Position numbers and translations under genes: made by a program. From Spirulina sp. CS-785/01 (GTDB lineage Bacteria > Cyanobacteriota > Cyanobacteriia > Cyanobacteriales > Spirulinaceae), in NCBI RefSeq assembly GCF_028330525.1, contig NZ_JAQMSD010000089.1, positions 1 through 58,870 on the forward strand: a stretch of DNA of 58,870 nt, in the 5' to 3' direction. A model generated the notes under the pieces. That model searched no databases. It was not told the DNA's origin and was given only the letters and a program-made list of their open reading frames with translations. Positions 33,635 to 42,800 of this stretch are shown here, piece after piece (the first letter of the stretch is position 1; each line of letters starts with the position of its first letter).

Positions 33635-33886
33635 TTAAATTTCATTCATTCGCCTAATTAAATGAGCTAATAACATTAATCCGGCATTGCCAACGCTTAA
33701 AATAATAACAGCAACGACACCAATTGGCCAGTCATCGCGTAATACAGAGACTACAAGCATCATAATTGAGGTTTTGGTGGCAATGCTGGCAAAGGCTAAC
33801 ATTTTCTGCCAAATATCATTATCTTGCCATGCTTCGTAAATGGGAATCAGCAAGGCTAAGATCATGGCAATTAAAATAAAGTCCAT
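33635..33886 (-). CDS. mrpF: Mrp antiporter subunit F
   Basis: This is an 83-residue protein with three membrane helices. LASIATKTSIMMLVVSVLRDDWPIGVVAVIILSVGNAG-like sequence matches MnhF proteins, where the loop after the second helix carries acidic residues. The ATG at 33886 has no strong ribosome site. It is separated from mrpE by 437 bases of sequence containing a decayed Uma2 gene, so the operon may be split or need its own promoter here. Confidence 0.82.
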   Translation of the reverse strand: MDFILIAMILALLIPIYEAWQDNDIWQKMLAFASIATKTSIMMLVVSVLRDDWPIGVVAVIILSVGNAGLMLLAHLIRRMNEI

Positions 33887-34045
33887 TAATGAGAAGTTGG
33901 GAGAATTAGGAATTATTGGGAAAATGTATCATAACCTTCTCTTAAACACAATGTAACTATATGCTGATTCATGTTTGGTCGGGGTTTGGAAACCACAGTC
34001 CTACTGATGTGCGGTAGGATTGAAGGCAGAGTGGGGGACTGGGAA

Positions 34046-34310
34046 ATGACCGATGCTGTCTTGAAGCGCAAGTTTACGGTGACGGTGACAGAATACCAGA
34101 AAATGGCAGAGGTGGGTATTTTATCTTAGCGTCCCAAGAAGACCTTCGCTTTCAGCGACGGGATGAATGGCGACAGTGGGGTTAACGGGTTGACAGGAAT
34201 AATATATCCTGTCAACTATTTCGACACTGACTTACATTTTTAAAATTCAACAAAATCCAGTACAATTGGGAGAGTTATCCCAACTGCAACCGGATATTAC
34301 TAATTACTGG
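34046..34310 (+). pseudogene. Decayed Uma2-family gene inside the Mrp operon
   Basis: An ATG at 34046 begins MTDAVLKRKFTVTVTEYQKM and continues AEVGILS before a stop; this is the usual N-terminus of Uma2 proteins. About 190 bases later, IQQNPVQLGELSQLQPDI appears in another frame, matching the mid-region QNPVxLxxxSxPQPD of the same family. The catalytic part is missing. Between the fragments is a perfect hairpin (GTTGACAGGA / TCCTGTCAAC, 34189-34216, 8-base loop). It lies antisense to, and splits, mrpE and mrpF. The rest of 33887-34323 shows no gene. Confidence 0.7.
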
Positions 34311-34323
34311 TAACAGTTACTAA

Positions 34324-34713
34324 TTACTGATTCCGAGTGACTCGGTGAACTTCATACCAGCCTTTTTCTTGGTATTTTACCACAATGGTTTTAGGGGTAA
34401 AAGTAATGACAAAAATATCGACAAAAATCAGGCTAGGAGTCCTTCTGGGTTTCACTTGTTCACAAACAATTGTCTCCTCATTATGAGGAAAAAGCATGAT
34501 TTCGATGGCCTCGATATAGGCTTGGGGAATGGCCACAATGATTTCCCATAAAACCCGTAACCAGTCCTTTAATGCACCTAAAGAAGTGCGATCGCGCGGT
34601 AATAACAACGCAATAGCAATCCCAATCATAATATTGGCTGGACTGAGGTCTGCCGTGAGTAAAAACCAGATAGCCAATCTTAGAATAATATTGAAAAGTG
34701 CGATCGCGTCCAT
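34324..34713 (-). CDS. mrpE: Mrp antiporter subunit E
   Basis: This is a 129-residue MnhE-type protein. Hydrophobic N-terminal segments (FNIILRLAIWFLLTADLSPANIMIGIAIALLL) are followed by the family's soluble region (IEIMLFPHNEETIV, then IFVITFTPKTIVVKYQEKGWYEVHRV, close to the conserved L-T-PGT region of MrpE). I chose ATG 34713 (MDAIALF); an ATG three codons upstream is also possible. It overlaps the end of mrpD by more than 30 bases, so expression is coupled. Confidence 0.85.
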   Translation of the reverse strand: MDAIALFNIILRLAIWFLLTADLSPANIMIGIAIALLLPRDRTSLGALKDWLRVLWEIIVAIPQAYIEAIEIMLFPHNEETIVCEQVKPRRTPSLIFVDIFVITFTPKTIVVKYQEKGWYEVHRVTRNQ

Positions 34714-36149
34714 ACTATCCAAAAGAGTAAAAGTAACGTTAAGCTCATCACCCCCATGAGATGATCGATTTTTTCAACCGTCCGAGGTAACTTAATATTC
34801 AGTTTCCTAAAAATGAACCAATAGGACAACCACCCCAAGGCTATAGTTATTAAAGGTTTGACAATATTTTTCAGGGTATAAGCCTGATAATACACCCCAT
34901 TGGCCGCGATCAGTCCCCCCAATAACAAGGCCATTGCCACCCAAAACCCCCATTGCACTTTTTTAGAGTGACTCTCTGTCGTGTCTTTGCTGTGAGGGAG
35001 AAAAATAAACTTCGCAAAGGAAATGGCTGTCCCCAAAGCCGCAATATTCATACCCACCACTTGCCAAGGTAAAAAGTTTTTACTGGTTAACACTTTAGCC
35101 CCAAACCCAGACAGGAGGGGAAACCCAGAGATCGAAAAACTGGCGACAATTAAGGCAACCCAAATCGAGGTCGGAATCGGTTTATAATGTAACTCCTTAA
35201 AACTGCGACTGGGTAAAATGCCCGCAATTAAAAACAAGGCCGACTTCACTAAACCATGGGTTAGGGCGTAAAATCCCCCCACTGCGGGGGCTGCTAAAAC
35301 AAACCCTAACTGGGAAATGGTATGAAACGCCAGCATCCGCTTAGTATCCTTTTCAAAAACGGCGTAGGCAACCCCTAAAACGGCTGTTCCCACTCCAAAA
35401 AAGCGCACGATGGGGTCTAACTCCTCCAACAGCAGCGCACAGCGCACAAGGGGAAATACCCCCGCTTTCACCACCACCCCCGATAACAGCGCAGACACCG
35501 GACTGTCGGACTCGGAGTGGGTGAGAGGTAACCATAACCCAGAGACAAATATCCCCCCTTTGGCCAAGAGTCCGAGAAAAATAAATGCGATCGCTTCCGG
35601 TGGAGACCCTTCCAACCCCGCAAAATTAAACGAATGATGGGCCTTATATACTAAAACTGCCCCCACCAGATAAAACAACATGGCCACATTACTAACAAAA
35701 AGATAGCGCAACCCCACCCAAATAGAGCGGTCGGTGCGAGGGTAAGTCATGAGGAGAAAAGAGGCAATGCTAATGACTTCTAACGCCACATACAAACTGA
35801 TAAAATCAGCACAAATAAACGTAGCATTTACACTTCCGTGTAAAAAGACCGCATTCATATAAAAAAATGCACTTTTTCCCGTTGGCCAACAGTAGAAAAT
35901 CACCGCAGCCGTCACAATAGCATTGGTAATAATAAAAAAGCCACTGAGTTGATCAACGGCTAAACTCACCCCAAAACTATCCAATAATTGGATTTCCACT
36001 GGGGAGGCAGTAAAAAACACTTGTAAGGCATACCCCGTCGAAAGTAGAGCAACCCCTAAAGCCAGAAAACGCGCTGTTTGAGGAATTAAGTAGATGATAA
36101 ACCCTAAAACAAAGGGAATGGCCATCCAAGCAACAGTAAGATTGGTCAT
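34680..36149 (-). CDS. mrpD: Mrp antiporter subunit D (NADH dehydrogenase ND4/NuoM-like)
   Basis: This is a 489-residue multi-spanning proton-antiporter-type protein (about 14 helices) of the ND2/ND4/ND5 family. Key functional residues appear as the E in ALEVISIASF, the K in GLLAKGGIFVSGLWLPLTHSESDSPVSALLSGVVVKAGVFPLVR, and a further K in THGLVKSALFLIAG. It is the only large antiporter-like subunit in the cluster: no full-length MrpA (ND5-like) gene is present. Start and stop codons overlap mrpC upstream (ATGA type) and mrpE downstream. Confidence 0.92.
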   Translation of the reverse strand: MTNLTVAWMAIPFVLGFIIYLIPQTARFLALGVALLSTGYALQVFFTASPVEIQLLDSFGVSLAVDQLSGFFIITNAIVTAAVIFYCWPTGKSAFFYMNAVFLHGSVNATFICADFISLYVALEVISIASFLLMTYPRTDRSIWVGLRYLFVSNVAMLFYLVGAVLVYKAHHSFNFAGLEGSPPEAIAFIFLGLLAKGGIFVSGLWLPLTHSESDSPVSALLSGVVVKAGVFPLVRCALLLEELDPIVRFFGVGTAVLGVAYAVFEKDTKRMLAFHTISQLGFVLAAPAVGGFYALTHGLVKSALFLIAGILPSRSFKELHYKPIPTSIWVALIVASFSISGFPLLSGFGAKVLTSKNFLPWQVVGMNIAALGTAISFAKFIFLPHSKDTTESHSKKVQWGFWVAMALLLGGLIAANGVYYQAYTLKNIVKPLITIALGWLSYWFIFRKLNIKLPRTVEKIDHLMGVMSLTLLLLFWIVWTRSHFSILF

Positions 36150-36481
36150 GGTGTATTGTTTTCTTCAATAACTTGGGTTTCTAAAGTAGGGTTATCTTTG
36201 GATAATTTCATTACCCCGACTAACATTAAGGCTTGAATGGAAAAACCAATTACAATAGCAGTTAAAATGACAGCTTGGGGGACAGGATCAGCATAACTGA
36301 CATCATTTTTTAGAGACAAAATAGGGGTAAAAACGCCATCTCTAGAGGAAACCAGTACATAATAGGCAATAACCCCTGTACTCATAATGTCCATGGAGAT
36401 AATTTTCATGACCAAATTCTTTTTAAAAATAGTTCCTAAAAAGCCACATAAAACAGTGGCAAAAATAGAGGCTTCTAACAT
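36146..36481 (-). CDS. mrpC: Mrp antiporter subunit C (NuoK-like)
   Basis: This is a 111-residue NuoK/MnhC homologue with three membrane helices: LEASIFATVLCGFLGTIF, KIISMDIMSTGVIAYYVLV and PVPQAVILTAIVIGFSIQALMLV. The last contains the DPxPQAxxLTAIVIGxA-type signature of MnhC. It is the first gene of the operon and overlaps mrpD by 4 bases. The upstream 600 bases hold no gene. Confidence 0.9.
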   Translation of the reverse strand: MLEASIFATVLCGFLGTIFKKNLVMKIISMDIMSTGVIAYYVLVSSRDGVFTPILSLKNDVSYADPVPQAVILTAIVIGFSIQALMLVGVMKLSKDNPTLETQVIEENNTP

Positions 36482-36599
36482 TTTTTATGGACTGTTCTTT
36501 ATTATTACTTATGGGTTGTGGGTTAACTGTTGGCTGACAAGCAGCATACCACGATGCCCACCCTACAGGTACATCTAATGTACATCTAATGGACTGCCT

Positions 36600-36920
36600 A
36601 GCTTTAACCTTCCCTACTCCCGATTGTCTATGATCACGGGGATTATCCCTGTTGGGTGTTACCTTCCCTTGAAAATCAGAGGTTTCCCCGTTGGTATTGG
36701 CGTAGGGGAGGGGGGTTGCGGTGTGCCTAGATGGATTCGCGCTACTTTGCTAGCCCATCCCCGGCGACATTGCCCTCGGCGAGCGTTTTTCCGCCCTGCC
36801 CGGACGGTACTTTCCATGCAATTAAAGCACATTTTTGACGGCGGCTCAAACCGCACGGGTCGCTTTTCATCCCTGCCCGTGAAAAGTCAGGGCTTTCAAG
36901 CTCCCGATTAATGCGGTAAG
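36600..36920. other. GC-rich unexplained segment upstream of the Mrp operon, possible mobile-element remnant
   Basis: Bases 36482-37078 hold no convincing gene. This part is more GC-rich than its flanks and open on both strands for up to 290 bases, but neither translation shows a known domain. GCCCTGACTTTTCACGGGC at the right side (minus strand, near 36880-36900) forms a hairpin reminiscent of IS200/IS605 ends. I cannot identify an element and list it as a possible relic. Confidence 0.3.
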
Positions 36921-36924
36921 TATT

Positions 36925-37077
36925 TATGACCATTAAGCTCTAAAGAGCTTACTACCAACGGATCAGTATGAATTGAATTGTTATTTGTTGATGGTTAAAC
37001 GATAACCGGATGTACTATGACCATTAAGCTCTAAAGAGCTTACTACCAACGGATAAGTATGAATTGAATTGTTAATT
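36925..37077 (-). repeat. 91-bp-period direct duplication carrying the AAGCTCTAAAGAGCTT palindrome
   Basis: About 60 bases starting TATGACCATTAAGCTC at 36925 are repeated almost perfectly at 37016. Each copy contains the palindrome TTAAGCTCTAAAGAGCTTA and a TATGAATTGAATTGTTA tail. The second copy abuts the stop codon of the DinG-like gene at 37079. Related copies lie at 2.31 and 56.2 kb in the opposite orientation. Confidence 0.88.
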
Positions 37078-37078
37078 G

Positions 37079-38614
37079 TTAGGGGCCTTCAAAGCTCATA
37101 AAATCAATATAGTTGATTCGCGCCATCGGTTCGAGGGCGGCCAGAATTTTACTCCCATAACTGCGATGATTGACTCGATTATCAAATACCGCCACTACCC
37201 CCTGCTGTTGTCGTAAGGGTAACACAGCCCGTTGTAACTCCCGTAACGCACTGGGCAACAAATAACGGTGAAACCAGTCCTGATGCTGCTGTTTATGATA
37301 TGTTACCCGACCCGCCACTAGGGGATTTTCCATAGAGGGGAGGGGTAAAGTGGCGATAATGAGTAACTGGGGAGTGGGGAGGAGGTCTTGATAGGTCTGC
37401 CAAAATTCCCAACCACAGACTAAAATACGATTCTCATCAATATTAGTGCTTTCCACCTGCACCACCGACCCAAATTCTGCTGCTAGGGTTGCGCCAACTT
37501 GCGATCGCAAGGGAACATCCTCCACTAACACTACCACTGGCCGTTTTAAGGGACTAATCCATTCGGGATGTTTGCGGTGTCGATACCGTTGGCCCACCAT
37601 TCCCCCCCGACATAACCGTAACACCTGCTGAAGTAACACAGGCTGAAACTCTCGCGTATTGGGTAACGGCAACCGATCCGGTAAGTATAATTGAATATGC
37701 TCCGTTTGACGATTGGGGGAAAACTGCACAAAAGTTAACTCCCCTAACCCCAACTGTTGCCGATAATTCGGTGCGTCGTCTTCCCAGTCCAAAAACCCCC
37801 CAATTAACACGACAGGTTGTGCGTCCCAAATGGGACTCAGGACTGGCGACACCTCAATGGGAGCAATATTCAGGGTAAATTCTTGATATTGATAAGCCAC
37901 CGCCGTCCAGAATAAATTGCCCCCCTGTTGCCACTGTTGCCAAAAGCCTTGCCAAGGGGGAGGGAGATGGGAGGCCGTGGTGAAAATCTCCTCTAGAATG
38001 GCTTGTTCGTCTTGGTCAATGAGATGACAATGATAGGGGTTAGGGGGATGTTGAAAAATGAGACGGGCTAACTGGGCTTGTTTTTGGGCCAGATCAGGAG
38101 CATGATTATTGTGGGCGAATAAGTCTTGCCAATCACTGTGTTGTAAACTCTGAGTGAGGGCAATGCGCGTCCATTCCTCCCAATGATCGGCGGGATCAAT
38201 AATGGTGGGGAGATGGGGGGGGAAACGGTTTTCTTGATAAATGCGATCGCGCAACCAACTCACCGGAGACGTTAACCACAACCCCTGAAACTCCTCCGGT
38301 AAACTGTCCCCCGACTGCACCGCACAATCAATCTCTAACCCCTCTAAAAGTTGCGGAATCGCTTCCTGGAGTAACCGTTGTTGGATTGAGGGAGGAGTCA
38401 CCAAAATCACCGCCTTCTCCCACAATAAAGCCGGGGTTAAATAACTGAGACAATAGGTTTCAGTCCCATTGGCCGTTTGCATCAAGGCAGACCGACCCAA
38501 ACGCAACGCCCGGGCCACCAACCGCGCCATCGTCAGATGATGATGCCAGTGGGGTTGCTCTTGGTTGCGTAAAAACGCCAACAGGGAAGAATGGACTTGT
38601 GCCTCGATAATCAC
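37079..38614 (-). CDS. DinG/Rad3-like helicase-family protein with degenerate ATPase motifs
   Basis: This 511-residue protein has the overall layout of DinG-type superfamily 2 helicases: an RxxAxxLxxGxxxLMQTANGTETYCLSYLTPALL start, a middle domain, LIIATLPLPSMENPLVAGR and the C-terminal motif DNRVNHRSYGSKILAAL. The Walker A position reads TANGTET (E52 where Lys is expected), and the DEAH box reads DPADH (140-144). ATP hydrolysis by the usual mechanism is therefore doubtful. It starts with GTG. It may be a structural or regulatory derivative found in cyanobacteria; that is inference. The 91-bp duplication begins at its stop codon. Confidence 0.75.
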   Translation of the reverse strand: MIIEAQVHSSLLAFLRNQEQPHWHHHLTMARLVARALRLGRSALMQTANGTETYCLSYLTPALLWEKAVILVTPPSIQQRLLQEAIPQLLEGLEIDCAVQSGDSLPEEFQGLWLTSPVSWLRDRIYQENRFPPHLPTIIDPADHWEEWTRIALTQSLQHSDWQDLFAHNNHAPDLAQKQAQLARLIFQHPPNPYHCHLIDQDEQAILEEIFTTASHLPPPWQGFWQQWQQGGNLFWTAVAYQYQEFTLNIAPIEVSPVLSPIWDAQPVVLIGGFLDWEDDAPNYRQQLGLGELTFVQFSPNRQTEHIQLYLPDRLPLPNTREFQPVLLQQVLRLCRGGMVGQRYRHRKHPEWISPLKRPVVVLVEDVPLRSQVGATLAAEFGSVVQVESTNIDENRILVCGWEFWQTYQDLLPTPQLLIIATLPLPSMENPLVAGRVTYHKQQHQDWFHRYLLPSALRELQRAVLPLRQQQGVVAVFDNRVNHRSYGSKILAALEPMARINYIDFMSFEGP

Positions 38615-38809
38615 GCTGATCAGAGAGAATACTTGTCTTTCTAACCTAGCACACCTGATTCTCGACCCAGAGTTATAGCAGCAAACAGTAAACAGTCATC
38701 AGTCATCAGTGAGATAAGTCTTGAATCGTGAGGTTTTCCAGCATTGGCTAGTCAAATGTATCCCCGTGCTGATAGCTGATAGCTGAATGCTTATTTAATT
38801 TTCGGATTG

Positions 38810-38865
38810 GTCTATCAACCCGTTAAACACGGGTTTCAGCCATTAGCCTTGGGTTTTAACCCAAG
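38810..38865 (-). repeat. Double-hairpin dispersed repeat, copy 3 (inverted)
   Basis: On the minus strand this reads CTTGGGTTAAAACCCAAG, GCTAATGGCTGA, AACCCGTGTTTAACGGGTT and GATAGAC. It is the only copy in reverse orientation. It lies between the DinG-like gene start and the end of the second Uma2 gene. Confidence 0.88.
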
Positions 38866-38872
38866 GCATATT

Positions 38873-39709
38873 CTATTCCTCCACCTCCACCCCCAACGCT
38901 CGCAACTGGGCCGCCAGACGGTTCGCCCGTTGTTCTGCGGTTTCCGCCCGTTGTTCTGCGGCTTCCGCCCGTTGTGCGGCGGCCTCGGCTTGCTGGGTTG
39001 CAGCCTCCGCTTGCTGTGTTGCGGCCTCCGCTTGCTGTGTTGCGGCCTCCGCTTGTTGTGCGGCGGCTTCTTCAGGCATTAACACCACATTCCCATCTGG
39101 ATGGTAAAATCGCAACCAAGGCGCAGTAACTCGCAGAATCTCGCCCTGTCCAACTCCCACCCAGAATCCTAAAACGTCGCACCACAACCAGCCTTGCTCA
39201 TTGGCAACTAAGGGTTGATACTGGAAATTCCCATCTAGCTGCCAACCTTGTAAGGAACTTTCATCAAAGGGATCATAGACAAAATAATTACGGGTTCTAA
39301 AAACTCGTTCATAGAGGTCTTTTTTCGCTCCAGTGTCCACCTGACGAGTGGAGGGAGACATTAATTCAATAATCACATCTGGATAGCGTCCATTTTCATC
39401 CCAAACCACCCAACCTTCTCGCGGATACGTGCCATCAATATCTAGGACGGCGAAAAAATCTGGGCCCCGAAAATCCCGGTTTCTTGCTTGCTGGCGACTG
39501 TAGTAAATAAACATATTACCGCCTGTAAAATAGTCGTCTCGGTCTTCCCAGGCTTGTTGTAATGACCGAATCAAGACGTTCATGGCAATACGGTGGCGAT
39601 TACTTTCCAAGGGTTCTCCATCGTCGAAAATCAGGTCTTCGGGAGGCATTTGGGGTTCCCAAGCGGCTTCTGTGCTAGGTTCGTATTGGGTGCTAGTTTC
39701 TATGGCCAT
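38873..39709 (-). CDS. Uma2-family protein with C-terminal coiled-coil repeat
   Basis: This is a 278-residue Uma2/DUF820 protein. The PD-(D/E)XK-like core covers about residues 20-190 (GPDFFAVLDIDGTYPREGWVVWDENGRYPDVIIELMSPSTRQVDTGAKKDLYERVFRTRNYFVYDP), with D, E and K of the active site intact. Residues about 212-270 are seven-residue repeats EAATQQA/EAAAQRA/EAAEQRA, a predicted coiled coil ending LAAQLRALGVEVEE, which is the standard tail of many cyanobacterial members. Its role is unknown. Confidence 0.9.
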   Translation of the reverse strand: MAIETSTQYEPSTEAAWEPQMPPEDLIFDDGEPLESNRHRIAMNVLIRSLQQAWEDRDDYFTGGNMFIYYSRQQARNRDFRGPDFFAVLDIDGTYPREGWVVWDENGRYPDVIIELMSPSTRQVDTGAKKDLYERVFRTRNYFVYDPFDESSLQGWQLDGNFQYQPLVANEQGWLWCDVLGFWVGVGQGEILRVTAPWLRFYHPDGNVVLMPEEAAAQQAEAATQQAEAATQQAEAATQQAEAAAQRAEAAEQRAETAEQRANRLAAQLRALGVEVEE

Positions 39710-39840
39710 AATTTCCCCCTTATGCAGTGGTTGTTCTCGACTTTAAGTGTAATTTGAGTTAATCCGTTACACCCAACCTAAATAGAACTATTGGGCCAGT
39801 TACCTTCTTAGGTTGATTCACCGAGTCTAACTGATTTTCA

Positions 39841-42800
39841 CTACACGGTTGGGGGATGGATGGGTAACGTAATGACAAAGGTTGTCCCTTCCTCTGGAGA
39901 TGAGGAACAGGTAATCTGGCCATTATGCTTCTCGGTGATAATTTGATAACTAATGGACAATCCTAACCCGGTTCCCTTGCCGACGGGTTTAGTGGTGAAA
40001 AAGGGATCAAATAAACGGTCTTGAATTTCTGGGGGGATACCTGTGCCGTTGTCTGCAATATTAATTTGTACTTGTTCATTGTCGGTGACACGGGTGGTGA
40101 TGCGAATTTGACTGGGATGGGCTTCGATTTCGGCAAAAGTGCGATCGCAGTCTCTTTCCTCTAAGGCATCAATGGCATTACTGAGAATATTCATAAACAC
40201 CTGATTCAATTGTCCCGCATAACATTCAATTTCTGGCACATCCCCATAGTCGGTTTGAATGTCAATGCCGGGGGAAGTTGATTTAGCTTTGGTGCGATTT
40301 TGTAAAATCATCAAGGTGCTATCTAACCCCTCATGGACACTGACGGGTTTTTTCTCTGCTTCATCCATGCGGGAGAAGTTGCGCAATGAGGCGACAATTT
40401 CTTTGATACGGTCCGCCCCCACTTGCATGGAGGTGAGTAATTTAGGCAAGTCTTCCACTAAAAACTCTAAATCAATATCCTCGATTTCCTGCACAATAGT
40501 CTCCGCAGGTTCGGGATAATGGTCTTGGTACAGTTCAATTAAACCCAATAAATCACTAATATAATCCTCGGCGTGATTGAGATTCCCGTAAATAAAGTTC
40601 ACCGGATTATTAATTTCGTGGGCCACTCCGGCCACTAATTGTCCTAAACTGGACATTTTTTCGGTTTGGACTAACTGGGCCTGGGCCTGTTGTAATTCTT
40701 GTATGGTGGTTTCTAAGTCTTCGGCCTGTTGGCGCAGTTGCGACTCGACTTGTTTAAGATCAGTAATATCTCGTGCGGTATAGGAGAAAAATTCAATTTC
40801 TCCGGTGGGAGATTTGTGGGTAATGGCCACCACAGACACGGGGATCATTGTGCCGTCTCGGTGTTGAAAATGCCCTTCTTTTTGTAAGATACCCTCCCGA
40901 ATGAGTTGGGGGAGTCCTTCTTTTTGAATATAGTCCAATTCTTCGGGGGTGAGGAGGTCAAAAATTTCGACGTTTTTAATGGGTTCATCAGCAGGAATAC
41001 CTAACATTTTTCGCCCTGCTTTGTTTAAATAGGTCATTTGTCCCGCACTATTGGCTGTTCCTACAAAGTCGGTGGTTGCGTCGAGAATGGCTAGGAGTCG
41101 CATCTGTTCCCGTTCGATGCGTTTGCGGTGGGTGATATCCACAATCATAGACCCAATGCCCATGGTTTGCCCGTTTTCATCGGGGAGGGGAAAGTAAGAA
41201 CAGAGCCAAGCGTGTTCTCCTTCGCTATCATGGACTAATCTCCCGGTTACTTCTTGATTGAGAATGGGTTTCCCGGTGTCGAGAATTTGCTGATAGATGG
41301 GGGTGAGGGTGTTGGCGAGGTGGGGTTCGATGTCGGCGATGGTTTTCCCGATATGGTCTTCTGGGGTATGGTTGCCCATGGCTGCTAGACTATGATTGAC
41401 TTGCACAAAGCGTTTGTCGGGGTTGACAATGGCTAACCCGACGGGGGCATGGGTGAAGAAGGCATCAAATTGGGCTTGGCGGAGGGAGAGTTCGGCTTCG
41501 AGGGATTTGCGATCGCTGATATCCTTTAAAGCACCGACAAAGTATTTGGGATTCCCCTGGGGATCGCGGATAATGGATTTAGTCAGACTAATCCAAACAA
41601 TAGACCCATCTTTGCGAAAACAACGTTTTTCGAGGTTAAAGTTCTGAATTTCTCCAGCGACTAATTTTTGCTGACAAATTAAGTCTTGGGGGAGGTCATC
41701 GGGGTGGGTTAAGTCTTGGAAGCTCAATTGCAACATTTCCGCTTCGGTGTAGCCGAAGATTTCGCAACAGCGTTGGTTGACGCGCACTAATTGACCCTGA
41801 CTATTGAGATAGTCGAGGCCAATTCCCGCGTGTTCAAAAATGGCTCGATATTCGGCTTCGCTTTCTTGTAACTGTCGGGTGCGTTCGGCGATGCGCTGTT
41901 CTAGGTCTTGGTTGGCCGCTTGTAGCTGCATTTCCACTTGTTTGCGGTCGGTGATATCTAAGGCAGTGCCAAAGAGGTGGGTAATGCGGCCTTGGGGTGA
42001 GCGAATGGGTTGGCCACGGGTGAGGACATAACGGATGGTCCCGTCGGGGCGAATGGCGCGGAGTTCGGTTTGATAGGATTGTCCGGTATGACGGGCTTTT
42101 TTGATGGCCTGTTGGACTTTCAGGAGGTCGTCGGGATGAATTAATCGTTCGTAGTCTTCTAGGGTGAGCGTTCCCTGATGGGGGTCGAGGCCGTGAATTT
42201 GAAAGATTTCTTCGGACCAGGTGATGCTATCGTTGAGAATATCCCATTCCCAACTACCGAGATGGGCGATTTTTTGGGCTTGGGTGAGTCGGGCTTCACT
42301 TTTGCGGAGGTTGGCTTCGATTTCCCGGCGATCGCTAATATCCCGACCTTCAACGACTAGATATTCTACCTCGCCTTGGTCATTGGGAACGGGGGTGACA
42401 GAAAAGTCAATGGCTCGGATTTCGTCGTCGGTGGGGATTAGGATTAATTCTTCGCGGACAAATTGCCCTTGGGCCGCTTGTTGAATGGCCTGTCGGACTT
42501 TTTGATCTACTTCGGGGGTAATGCCTCGCCAGGGGACTTCCCAGAAGGGTTGACCGATGATTTGTTCTCGTGTGAGTTGACTGCGCTCTAGGACGGTTTG
42601 GTTGGTGTCGAGGATCATGCCGTGGCGGTCGAGTAAGTTGGTAAACTCGAAGGTATGATCGAGAAAGGTGCGTAATTGTTGGATTTGTTGGTGTTGTTGC
42701 TGTTCTTGGTGTTTCTCTGCGGTGCGAATTTCACTGGACCAGAATACGCCTAGTATATCTCCCGTTTCATCTTGCCAGGGCTGCATTTGCCACGCGATCC

